The notes under the pieces: model-generated | Databases searched by the model: none | What the model saw: the letters and a program-made list of their open reading frames with translations, nothing else | What the model was told of the DNA's origin: nothing | Made by a program: the position numbers and the translations under genes | Part shown: piece by piece, positions 1-5,860 of the stretch | Layout of the letters: every line of letters starts with the position of its first letter | How positions within the stretch are numbered: the first letter of the stretch is position 1 | NCBI GenBank assembly: GCA_002506025.1 | Contig: DAWS01000091.1 | Coordinates: 4,254-14,195 of the forward strand | Source of the DNA: Euryarchaeota archaeon UBA111 | Lineage (GTDB): Archaea; Thermoplasmatota; Poseidoniia; Poseidoniales; Poseidoniaceae | Length of the DNA stretch: 9,942 nt | Direction: 5' to 3'

Positions 1-440
1 GATGGTGGACCAGTCGGTGGTTTAGCAGGCGGTGTTGCGGGGGCTTTTGGCTTATCATCAGTTGTAGTTAGACTTGGAGGTGGCCCAGATGGCGGGCCGG
101 ATGGGGGTTTTGACGGCGGCCCTGAAGGCGGTATTCTTTCCGTTTCATTTATTGAGTCGGTTTCTTCACTAATTGTAACTTCTTCCTCAGGCTCTGCGAT
201 AGTTCCATCCGTTGGGGTTTCAGTTACTTCCTGTGATTCTTGAGCAGGAGTTTGATCTGAGATTGTGGTTTCATTATCGTCTTCACTTCCCTCAGGCATA
301 GAATCTTCGGGAACATTTGCTTCTGGTGTAGGTTGTTCAAGGCCACCGAGTCCACCGAAGGCGTCACCGAGCATACCCTCCACCTTAGCAATCTCGGATT
401 GCTCTCTTGCCACTTCAGCAGAGGTTTTTTTCTTAGCCAT
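1..440 (-). CDS. Proline-rich, acidic low-complexity protein (N-terminal part, runs off left edge)
   Basis: Reading the minus strand from the ATG at 440-438 gives 146 codons without a stop to the window edge, so the C-terminus is missing. The protein starts MAKKKTSAEVAREQSEIAK, a basic then helical segment (about residues 1-22), followed by a Gly-rich patch (24-34), an acidic Glu/Asp/Thr-rich stretch (35-102) and a proline linker with repeated PSGPP units (104-123), with PPAKPPTGPP at the end. There is no signal peptide or membrane segment in the visible part, so it is probably a cytoplasmic protein with a disordered region leading to a domain outside the window. Such linkers are common in Marine Group II proteins as I recall them. 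Function unknown. The start is supported by GAGGG eight bases upstream; a TTG in another frame at 445 gives only a shadow. Confidence 0.75.
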   Translation of the reverse strand, partial: MAKKKTSAEVAREQSEIAKVEGMLGDAFGGLGGLEQPTPEANVPEDSMPEGSEDDNETTISDQTPAQESQEVTETPTDGTIAEPEEEVTISEETDSINETERIPPSGPPSKPPSGPPSGPPPSLTTTDDKPKAPATPPAKPPTGPP

Positions 441-474
441 CGCAATATCCCTCGTTTACAGCCACACGGCGCGG

Positions 475-483
475 CTTAAATAG
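475..483. promoter_or_regulatory. TATA-like box, possibly shared by two divergent genes
   Basis: CTTAAATAG reads as TTAAATA on the plus strand (476-482) and TATTTAA on the minus strand. It lies 29 bases before the first base of tRNA-Asp and 36 bases before the ATG of the minus-strand gene. An archaeal TATA box normally sits about 25-30 bases before the transcription start, so it could serve both directions. That would give a tRNA transcript starting at or near the mature end and a minus-strand mRNA with a leader of roughly 10-15 bases. No clear purine-rich BRE is seen on either side. This is inferred from spacing only. Confidence 0.45.
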
Positions 484-510
484 CGGTTGCGCTCCGGAGT
501 AAACGAACAC

Positions 511-585
511 GCCCGCTTGGTGTAGAGGTTATCATGCAGGATTGTCATTCCTGCGACCCGGGTTCAATTCCCGGAGCGGGCGCCA
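511..585 (+). tRNA. tRNA-Asp (anticodon GTC), CCA encoded
   Basis: A complete cloverleaf can be drawn. The acceptor stem is GCCCGCT (511-517) with AGCGGGC (575-581) and discriminator G582. The anticodon stem CAGGA/TCCTG (537-541/549-553) encloses the loop TTGTCAT, with anticodon GTC at 544-546. A four-base variable loop is followed by the T stem CCGGG/CCCGG (558-562/570-574) around TTCAATT. The D arm is the usual weak one of aspartate tRNAs. CCA is present in the DNA at 583-585. No intron is needed. The gene decodes GAC and GAU. Confidence 0.95.
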
Positions 586-672
586 ACAACAGAAAATTTG
601 CTACCAACGCAGTATGGCCGCGACAAACAGGTTAAGAAAGGAAGACTATTCGCATTGGCTGAGTTGAGTTAA

Positions 673-822
673 ATGGTTGAACTAATCGATTACAAATGTG
701 CAGCATGCGGAAGCATTGAATCATTCCATCGCGAGCGCAATGGAATAAGCTGTAAGGCGTGCGGTTCAAGGGTGTTTATGAAGCTCAGAAGAACCGGCGT
801 CAAGAAATTAAAAGCAGAATAA
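673..822 (+). CDS. rpoP: DNA-directed RNA polymerase subunit P (Rpo12), complete
   Basis: This 49-residue protein is the archaeal counterpart of eukaryotic Rpb12, a zinc-binding subunit that helps hold together the Rpo3/Rpo10/Rpo11 assembly platform of RNA polymerase. The sequence shows one zinc site, CAAC (C9, C12) and CKAC (C27, C30). The second pair is followed by the family signature GSRVFMK (the usual form is CGSRILYK) and a short basic tail ending KKLKAE. Length matches the family, normally about 45-50 residues. The ATG directly abuts the TAA of a short open frame upstream (TAAATG), and no strong Shine-Dalgarno sequence is seen. Its common archaeal partner, ribosomal protein L37Ae, is not next to it here; tRNA-Asp is upstream and an RFC paralog downstream. 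Residue positions and cysteine spacing make this a confident call despite the small size. Confidence 0.93.
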   Translation: MVELIDYKCAACGSIESFHRERNGISCKACGSRVFMKLRRTGVKKLKAE

Positions 823-830
823 ATTCTGTC

Positions 831-838
831 CATATAGT
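831..838 (+). promoter_or_regulatory. Candidate TATA box for the RFC paralog
   Basis: CATATAGT sits 30 bases before the ATG at 868. The bases just before the ATG (AGGTTTT) hold no Shine-Dalgarno sequence. A start about 25 bases downstream of the box would leave a leader of under 10 bases, consistent with a leaderless or nearly leaderless archaeal mRNA separate from rpoP. Inferred from spacing only. Confidence 0.4.
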
Positions 839-867
839 TCAAAAACCGCCGTCAAAACATAGGTTTT

Positions 868-1989
868 ATGACGTCGTGGCTAGAGTCAAAAGCCCCGATA
901 AGATTTGATGATTTGCTTACGTCTCAAGCGGTAAAAGACACATTACAAACTGCCTCTACGGGGTCCAATCCACCCCATTTGCTACTATCAGGGCCCAGCG
1001 GGGTTGGGAAGACCGCAATAATGCGCCTGATTGCACGCCAGTTATTGGGCCCAGGTTGGCAATCTACAACCCATATCCTAAACGCCAAGGATTTGTCTCG
1101 TACAGCTGGAGCGATGAAAGTTTTTGAGGAATTTATCCGCCCAAGTGGGTCGAGTAGTAGCCTTGCAGGTTTGACCAGTTTAGATATCTTCACCGAGACA
1201 TTGGCTGAAGTACCTGACGATAATGGGCCACCAAGCGGTGATGAAACCTTCAATCTCAACTCAGATGGACGAATAAAATTATCACGAATTATTGTGATTG
1301 AGGATGCTGATTATCTTGGCAATTTGAGACAAGCCTACTTGCGGCGTATGATGGAGCAAAGTAGCCTTACATCGCGTTTTATTTTCACTACGACCACACC
1401 CTCGAGATTAATTGAGGCACTTAGAAGTAGAGTCCAGCACATACGTCTATCACGCTACGATAAACAAGTAATAGAGGATAAATTAGATAGTATTGTCGTG
1501 GGTGAAAATTTGCAACCAGCACGAGGGGTAATAGGCGATATTGCACACGTTAGTGAGGGGAATATCCGTAAGGCCATATTCATTCTTGAACTAATGAGTA
1601 AGCGCGATCTGCTTAACAACCGTCGTCACTTGCAAAACTTAGTTTCAACCACCAAGGTTAGAGAACTACAGCAGGTCCTGGAAGAGGCAATGCGTGGCAG
1701 AGTTCATGACTGGCGCTGGGAAAAAACCAACGGCAGGAATGTGCGAACGCTGAAGGGGGCAATGGGATTACTAGATAATCTAATGGAGCAACAAAATTTT
1801 GAAGCCGAAGATATAGTTTCTCAATTTCACAAATTATTGACGGAAGGTAGAGTGAACCTGGATGATGATTTGTTGGCTAAAGTCATGGTTAGCCTCGCAA
1901 AATGTGAAGTCTCAGTATTCAAAACCTCACAACCGAGGATAGTTTTGGAAAGATTCCTACTAGATGTTGCCGGCTTTTGTTCTGCGTGA
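868..1989 (+). CDS. Replication factor C small subunit paralog (clamp loader AAA+ ATPase)
   Basis: Clamp loader subunits use ATP to open the PCNA ring and place it on primed DNA. The 373-residue protein has the RFC order: an N-terminal WLESKAP (family WxEKYRP) with FDDLLTSQAV, Walker A GPSGVGKT (42-49), Walker B IIVIEDADYL (141-150), then QAYLRRMMEQ and SRFIFTTTTPSRLIEALRSRV (169-189), which matches the RFC stretch around sensor 1 and the SRC arginine-finger motif, and sensor 2 GNIRKAI (231-237). The collar domain fills about 245-373. Several features are unlike an ordinary RfcS. The Walker B acids read ED-A-D instead of DE-A-D, the sensor 1 Asn is replaced by Thr, SRC is SRV, and an insert of about 40 residues rich in Ser and Gly lies near 93-138, making it longer than the usual 315-330. 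It is therefore probably a second, specialised small subunit and not the main one. A non-RFC AAA+ role is less likely. Confidence 0.85.
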   Translation: MTSWLESKAPIRFDDLLTSQAVKDTLQTASTGSNPPHLLLSGPSGVGKTAIMRLIARQLLGPGWQSTTHILNAKDLSRTAGAMKVFEEFIRPSGSSSSLAGLTSLDIFTETLAEVPDDNGPPSGDETFNLNSDGRIKLSRIIVIEDADYLGNLRQAYLRRMMEQSSLTSRFIFTTTTPSRLIEALRSRVQHIRLSRYDKQVIEDKLDSIVVGENLQPARGVIGDIAHVSEGNIRKAIFILELMSKRDLLNNRRHLQNLVSTTKVRELQQVLEEAMRGRVHDWRWEKTNGRNVRTLKGAMGLLDNLMEQQNFEAEDIVSQFHKLLTEGRVNLDDDLLAKVMVSLAKCEVSVFKTSQPRIVLERFLLDVAGFCSA

Positions 1990-2028
1990 ATAGCAATACT
2001 CTTGACGATGTTACAATTGGAACGGAAC

Positions 2029-2102
2029 GGGCGCGTAGCACAGCTGGATAATGCGTCGGCCTCCTAAGCCGAAGATCGCGGGTTCGAATCCTGCCGCGCC
2101 CG
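2029..2102 (+). tRNA. tRNA-Arg (anticodon CCT), CCA not encoded
   Basis: The acceptor stem is GGGCGCG (2029-2035) with CGCGCCC (2095-2101) and discriminator G2102. The D stem is GCAC against ATGC with one mismatch at its inner end. The anticodon stem TCGGC/GCCGA (2056-2060/2068-2072) holds the loop CTCCTAA with CCT at 2063-2065. A five-base variable loop precedes the T stem GCGGG/CCTGC (one G-T pair) around TTCGAAT. It decodes AGG. CTC, not CCA, follows the discriminator, so CCA must be added after transcription. It sits 39 bases after the stop of the RFC paralog. Confidence 0.95.
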
Positions 2103-2173
2103 CTCAATGTTGGCAAATCATCAAAAAATTGGGCAATGAGTAAAAAGGCGGACTTCTTGGTTGGGATGATACG

Positions 2174-3694
2174 ATGGCTCGTAGCAACTCTAAACCGTCA
2201 AACTCGGCGCTTGAGTTGCCAGACCCTTATGGTCAAGGATTCGAGCGAATTGAGGATCCGTTAGAAAAAACTCGAGTACAGTGGACTCACCTTGAAGGGC
2301 GGAGGAAGTTATTTGGCAGCATTGCGCGCATTTGGGTCCTAATTTATTGGCGTTCTATAGTCGGTCTAGTGCTAGCATTCATTGGCATGCTTGGCATATT
2401 CTTCCCAGAGCAGATTGCCGAAAAAAATTGGCTCGTAATTCTACTACCAATGCCGGTTCTCATCGCGATTCTTCCAAACATAATTGCTGTTGAATCAGCA
2501 TGGCATGCAATGCAAGCAAAACTCTCACTCAGAGAGCAAGGAGGGCTTACTGACGGAGTTCGTCATACACTGCGTGTCCAACCGGGTATTGACCGAATTG
2601 TCGATGGTTTGCGGGACCATCGACGAACAAATTTAATTAGCACTGTTTTGATTGGTATATCATTTTCTATGGTGTTGTTAGCAACCGCTACAAAATCCGC
2701 TACCGTGGCATGGAATTTGGCCTTGCTGGTTGCAGTTATGACTGGATTTATCTACACATTCCATGCCCAGTATACCAACCTCAGTGTCAAACAACTAGGC
2801 GATAGATTTCCAAATTTGGTCCTACACGCGCCAACCCATCACCAAACCCAACTTGGCAGCATATTAGGGGACTTACTATCTGCTCATCTTGATCCAGACT
2901 TGGAGTTAGAATGGAATAAATGGAAAGTCGAATTTAACAATGCGTTAATGCCAGGTAATGACAAGAAACAAGCGCTCGAGCGACTGTTATACGTTCTATA
3001 CCTGCACAATCTAGGGGAAGTTACCGATGAAGATGTGCGTACTGAGTTTTCATCTTTCATGGTCAAAGGAAAACTTGAGGCAATATTATACGAGGAGGAT
3101 AGTGATTTTAATTGGCGCACCATACAGCGTTTAATCTCTCACGCTAAGGCTTGGCAGCCTAGTGCGTTTAATCTACTAGATAGATTACAAATCGATTTGC
3201 TTAGTGGTAAACCAGAGATTTCACGCGCCAAATGGCGTATGGATGTTGCTTTGGATGATGTATGCGTCGGCGGTGCAACCAATCTCTTCATTGTCCTTAA
3301 CAATCAAACCTTCGAACAGCGGAATGTAACGGTCGAGGTTTTAGTTCCCAATGGCGAGCCAGAGTCGCGAACACACCGTTTCGAATTAGCAGCGTGTCCG
3401 CCACCACGCAATCCATTACAATTATCCTCAAGGAATGATGAAGATTGTTTAGATTGGCTACCTAGATATTTGCAAAAAGGTGTTGTGTTGTGGATGAATG
3501 TTGCTTGGAATAGGAACTTCTACGGCACAACGAACATTCAGGTAGTCCTCAGGGATGAAGACGGTGTTGTCCTTGAGTCAAAGGTGTTGACAACAGAGGT
3601 GAGCAGAAAGACCTCCAACGCACTACGAAAGCGCATGTTGCGACTTGAGGATGCCCGCAAAATTGGTGACATGGCAATACCGGTCTCTCCATAA
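2174..3694 (+). CDS. Unrecognised four-helix membrane protein with large cytosolic C-terminal part
   Basis: I do not recognise a family in this 506-residue protein. The first 50 residues are polar and charged with no signal peptide. Two hydrophobic hairpins follow at about 52-77 and 86-108, then 154-172 and 176-198, separated by a basic loop (about 115-152). By the positive-inside rule both ends lie in the cytoplasm. Residues 200-345 look mainly helical and acidic (for example LERLLYVLYLHNLGEVTDEDV). Residues 352-476 look beta-rich (WRMDVALDDVCVGGATNLF, NVTVEVLVP, VVLWMNVAWN, TTNIQVVLRDEDGVVLESK), resembling an Ig-like or arrestin-like sandwich. A basic helix closes the chain (478-497). It stands alone between tRNA-Arg and the flavoprotein operon. 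The start is the only early ATG in frame and has no clear Shine-Dalgarno sequence. It could be a scaffold or sensor attached to the membrane, but this is a guess from topology. Confidence 0.8.
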   Translation: MARSNSKPSNSALELPDPYGQGFERIEDPLEKTRVQWTHLEGRRKLFGSIARIWVLIYWRSIVGLVLAFIGMLGIFFPEQIAEKNWLVILLPMPVLIAILPNIIAVESAWHAMQAKLSLREQGGLTDGVRHTLRVQPGIDRIVDGLRDHRRTNLISTVLIGISFSMVLLATATKSATVAWNLALLVAVMTGFIYTFHAQYTNLSVKQLGDRFPNLVLHAPTHHQTQLGSILGDLLSAHLDPDLELEWNKWKVEFNNALMPGNDKKQALERLLYVLYLHNLGEVTDEDVRTEFSSFMVKGKLEAILYEEDSDFNWRTIQRLISHAKAWQPSAFNLLDRLQIDLLSGKPEISRAKWRMDVALDDVCVGGATNLFIVLNNQTFEQRNVTVEVLVPNGEPESRTHRFELAACPPPRNPLQLSSRNDEDCLDWLPRYLQKGVVLWMNVAWNRNFYGTTNIQVVLRDEDGVVLESKVLTTEVSRKTSNALRKRMLRLEDARKIGDMAIPVSP

Positions 3695-3773
3695 TCAACA
3701 ACTAGTAATTTGAATTGTATGCGGTTGCCTTATTTCCCTCTCACGCTTGGGTCAATTTGTCGGGTGGCTTACT

Positions 3774-5393
3774 ATGGAAGCATGGGACATACTTGTTATT
3801 GGCGATGGCCCCGCAGCATTGCGCTCTGCTGCTGTTTCAGCAAAGAATGGCGCTAAGACATTACTAATCTCTTCGTCTGCATTGGGTAACGGTGGTTCAA
3901 TCGCACTTGACGGACTAGCAACTTCAATTCAAGAAATGAACAATCGAGGTCATCGTGAAGACACAATCAAGTCAGGGTATTTTCTCTGTGACCAAGATAT
4001 TGTCACTGCTAAGACCAATATGGCAATTGATGAGATGAACCACCTCGAGAAGGCGGGAGTAGTTTTCAGTAGGGATGCGAAAGGGCTGCCTCTGACTAAG
4101 AAAGGCATTGGACACTCGAGCCCCCGTGTCGTCGACGCTGGAGACGCGTCGGTTAGAGACGTGCAACAAGTGCTTGAAGAACAATGCATGAAACATGGAG
4201 TCGTAAGAAGAGGCGATCAACTACCAATACTATTAGTCTGCACAAAACAAAAGGTCGATGGGGTAATTACATTAGATATGGTTAATGGCAGATTTGTAGC
4301 AATCCAAACTAAAGCAGTCATCATCGCCGATGGCGGTTTTGAAGGAATTTTCAATGGGACTAGTATTGGGTTTGGAATGGATTTAGCCCTACAGGCAGGT
4401 CTGCCACTAAGAGGAATGGAGTTCATTGGTAAAACCCCATTTGGCGTGGCCGATACTAAACTCACGTTGTCGTCAAACATGCTCGGCTATGGTGCTGATT
4501 TGTGCGATGTTTCAGGTAGCGAACTAGTTGCTGACAATCTTGTCGAACTTTGCCAAGTTATTACTGACTCATCCGGCGCAGTAGTTGACTGTCGTGACAT
4601 GGGCGACGATAAGGTATGGTGGCAGGCAGCATTTAGAACCGTTAAGAGTTCAACAGGTGTCGATATGACGAAGTATACCATCGGCCTTGAGACCCGGGTG
4701 AACCAAACCTTAGGTGGTATTGCAACTGATGAATTTGGTCGCGCTGTTATCGGCAGTTGGTCGAGATGGTTCACCGGGCTTTATGCTGCGGGAGATGCAG
4801 CATGCTCAGGATTAAATGGGGCTGGAGCCTTACCCGGGAATCGTCTGTTAGATGCCCTTACTGGCGGCCGATCTGCAGGGGAACATGCAGCTACATGGAC
4901 ATCAAAGCAATCATTTTCTAACACTAAAAATTTGCTTGATTCACTAGCTTCATGCGAAGCTAACTTCACCGCAAAGTTCGATTCTGAGTCAGGCGATATG
5001 GTGCAACGAGTGGGTGCAATTGACTCGAAGTTACTAGATATCGCAAGTAAGTATACTGCGGGGCCTAATGATGCTGATGAGTTGTCAAAATATTTGCAAC
5101 AATTGGAAGAAGCCGAAATTTCTGCTGAGGGAATTTTCCTTGATCAACAGTCACTGATTGGTAATACCAACTACTCTTCATTACTGAGAGTCCAAGCCGG
5201 AATAAGGCTCCTTAAGGCATCAATAAAGTCATCACTAGCCCGCAATGAATCACGGGGAGTTCACCAACGCAGTGATTTCCTAGAAGAAAATCAAGAATTG
5301 CTTCATCATATAACAGTTGACAATTTGGATAATATCGGAACCCTTGCAATCAGAAAGGGGCAGAAGGACAATTGGATACTTGCACCTCAGTGA
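3774..5393 (+). CDS. FAD-dependent oxidoreductase of the succinate dehydrogenase/fumarate reductase flavoprotein fold, active site replaced
   Basis: Family members bind FAD and reduce or oxidise a C-C bond, classically succinate/fumarate. The 539-residue protein opens directly with the dinucleotide fold DILVIGDGPAALRSA (5-19) and keeps further FAD signatures: VIIADGG (182-188), GLYAAGDAACSG (335-346), NRLLDALTGGRSAGEHAA (356-373) and the C-terminal ESRGVHQRSD (492-501). However, side-by-side reading with Escherichia coli FrdA from memory shows the dicarboxylate residues replaced: H232 by Thr (221), T244 and E245 by Ser-Ser, H355 by Asn (310), R390 by Ala (352), and R287 apparently by Ala. The His that carries covalent FAD (in the SHT motif) is also absent, so the flavin is probably non-covalent. 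No Fe-S or membrane-anchor subunit gene is adjacent. I chose the ATG at 3774 over a TTG at 3747 because the FAD fold begins just after it. The stop overlaps a possible GTG start of the next gene, suggesting an operon. The substrate is unknown. Confidence 0.85.
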   Translation: MEAWDILVIGDGPAALRSAAVSAKNGAKTLLISSSALGNGGSIALDGLATSIQEMNNRGHREDTIKSGYFLCDQDIVTAKTNMAIDEMNHLEKAGVVFSRDAKGLPLTKKGIGHSSPRVVDAGDASVRDVQQVLEEQCMKHGVVRRGDQLPILLVCTKQKVDGVITLDMVNGRFVAIQTKAVIIADGGFEGIFNGTSIGFGMDLALQAGLPLRGMEFIGKTPFGVADTKLTLSSNMLGYGADLCDVSGSELVADNLVELCQVITDSSGAVVDCRDMGDDKVWWQAAFRTVKSSTGVDMTKYTIGLETRVNQTLGGIATDEFGRAVIGSWSRWFTGLYAAGDAACSGLNGAGALPGNRLLDALTGGRSAGEHAATWTSKQSFSNTKNLLDSLASCEANFTAKFDSESGDMVQRVGAIDSKLLDIASKYTAGPNDADELSKYLQQLEEAEISAEGIFLDQQSLIGNTNYSSLLRVQAGIRLLKASIKSSLARNESRGVHQRSDFLEENQELLHHITVDNLDNIGTLAIRKGQKDNWILAPQ

Positions 5394-5425
5394 AAGACAA
5401 TAACTCCCATGCCCTAGCGGAGTGT

Positions 5426-5860
5426 ATGAGCGACCAAACTTTGTTCGGCAAAATTATTGCGGGCGAGATTCCGTCACATCGAGTTGCTAGTGGCGATAAT
5501 TGGTATGCATTTCTCGATATATTTCCACGAAGGCAAGGCCACACATTGGTTGTCCCACATAAGCAAGTAACAAATTTATCAGGACTCAATGATTCAGAAA
5601 TAGCGGATTTGTTTGCCGGTGTAAAGATAGTGCAGAGCAAACTCTCAGCAGTGTTCAGTACAACAGATTTCACCATCTGTATCCATGATGGGCCATTAGC
5701 CGGTCAAGAAGTCCCTCATGTTCACATCCACATAATCCCAAGAACTCCAGGAGATGGGGGTGGAACGCTGATGGCAATGTGGCCCAATAATCAATCAGTG
5801 GCTGAGCCTAACCATCAAGAATTAGCCGAGCTAGCGGCAAAACTCAATGGGGTGCTGTAG
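5426..5860 (+). CDS. HIT-family nucleotide hydrolase/transferase (HINT-like)
   Basis: HIT proteins split nucleoside monophosphates from a range of partners (AMP-lysine, aminoacyl-AMP, diadenosine polyphosphates) through a histidine intermediate. The 144-residue protein starts MSDQTLFGKIIAGEIPSHRV, the classic beginning of the family. It carries AFLDIFPRRQGHTLVVPHKQV and the signature HVHIHIIPR, with the triad at 98-102 and the likely nucleophile H100; GQEVPH precedes it as in HINT proteins. Length fits the family (about 110-145). I start at ATG 5426 with GGAG three bases upstream. A GTG at 5390, overlapping the previous stop as GTGA, would add 12 residues that do not look conserved but would allow translational coupling. 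It overlaps the acyltransferase start by one base. In this setting a role in clearing an acyl- or phospho-adenylate is possible but unproven. Confidence 0.9.
   Translation: MSDQTLFGKIIAGEIPSHRVASGDNWYAFLDIFPRRQGHTLVVPHKQVTNLSGLNDSEIADLFAGVKIVQSKLSAVFSTTDFTICIHDGPLAGQEVPHVHIHIIPRTPGDGGGTLMAMWPNNQSVAEPNHQELAELAAKLNGVL

Noticed and set aside
598..672. Open frame from TTG 598 to a TAA that directly abuts the rpoP ATG (24 residues, LPTQYGRDKQVKKGRLFALA...)
   Set aside because: No ATG or GTG start, no Shine-Dalgarno sequence and no recognisable similarity; at this length chance is likely. An ATG at 614 in another frame gives only 17 residues.
1990..2028. TATA box for tRNA-Arg
   Set aside because: AATACT near 1995-2000 is at the right distance but too poor a match to call.
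2136..2265. Short frame starting ATG AGT AAA AAG just before the membrane protein gene
   Set aside because: It overlaps the start of the 2174 gene out of frame, is only about 40 codons and looks like a shadow.
3747..3773. Upstream TTG start for the flavoprotein
   Set aside because: It would put nine extra residues before the FAD fold; ATG 3774 lies right where family members start.
4487..4774. Antisense open frames inside the flavoprotein gene (also 3950-4220 and 4217-4480)
   Set aside because: All oppose conserved FAD-fold coding sequence and encode Ser/Thr/Pro-rich shadow peptides without start signals.
5372..5425. N-terminal extension of the HIT protein from TTG 5372 (or GTG 5390)
   Set aside because: The extra residues do not resemble HIT proteins, and MSDQTLFGKIIAGEIP at 5426 is the typical beginning. 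GTG 5390 remains possible because of the GTGA overlap.
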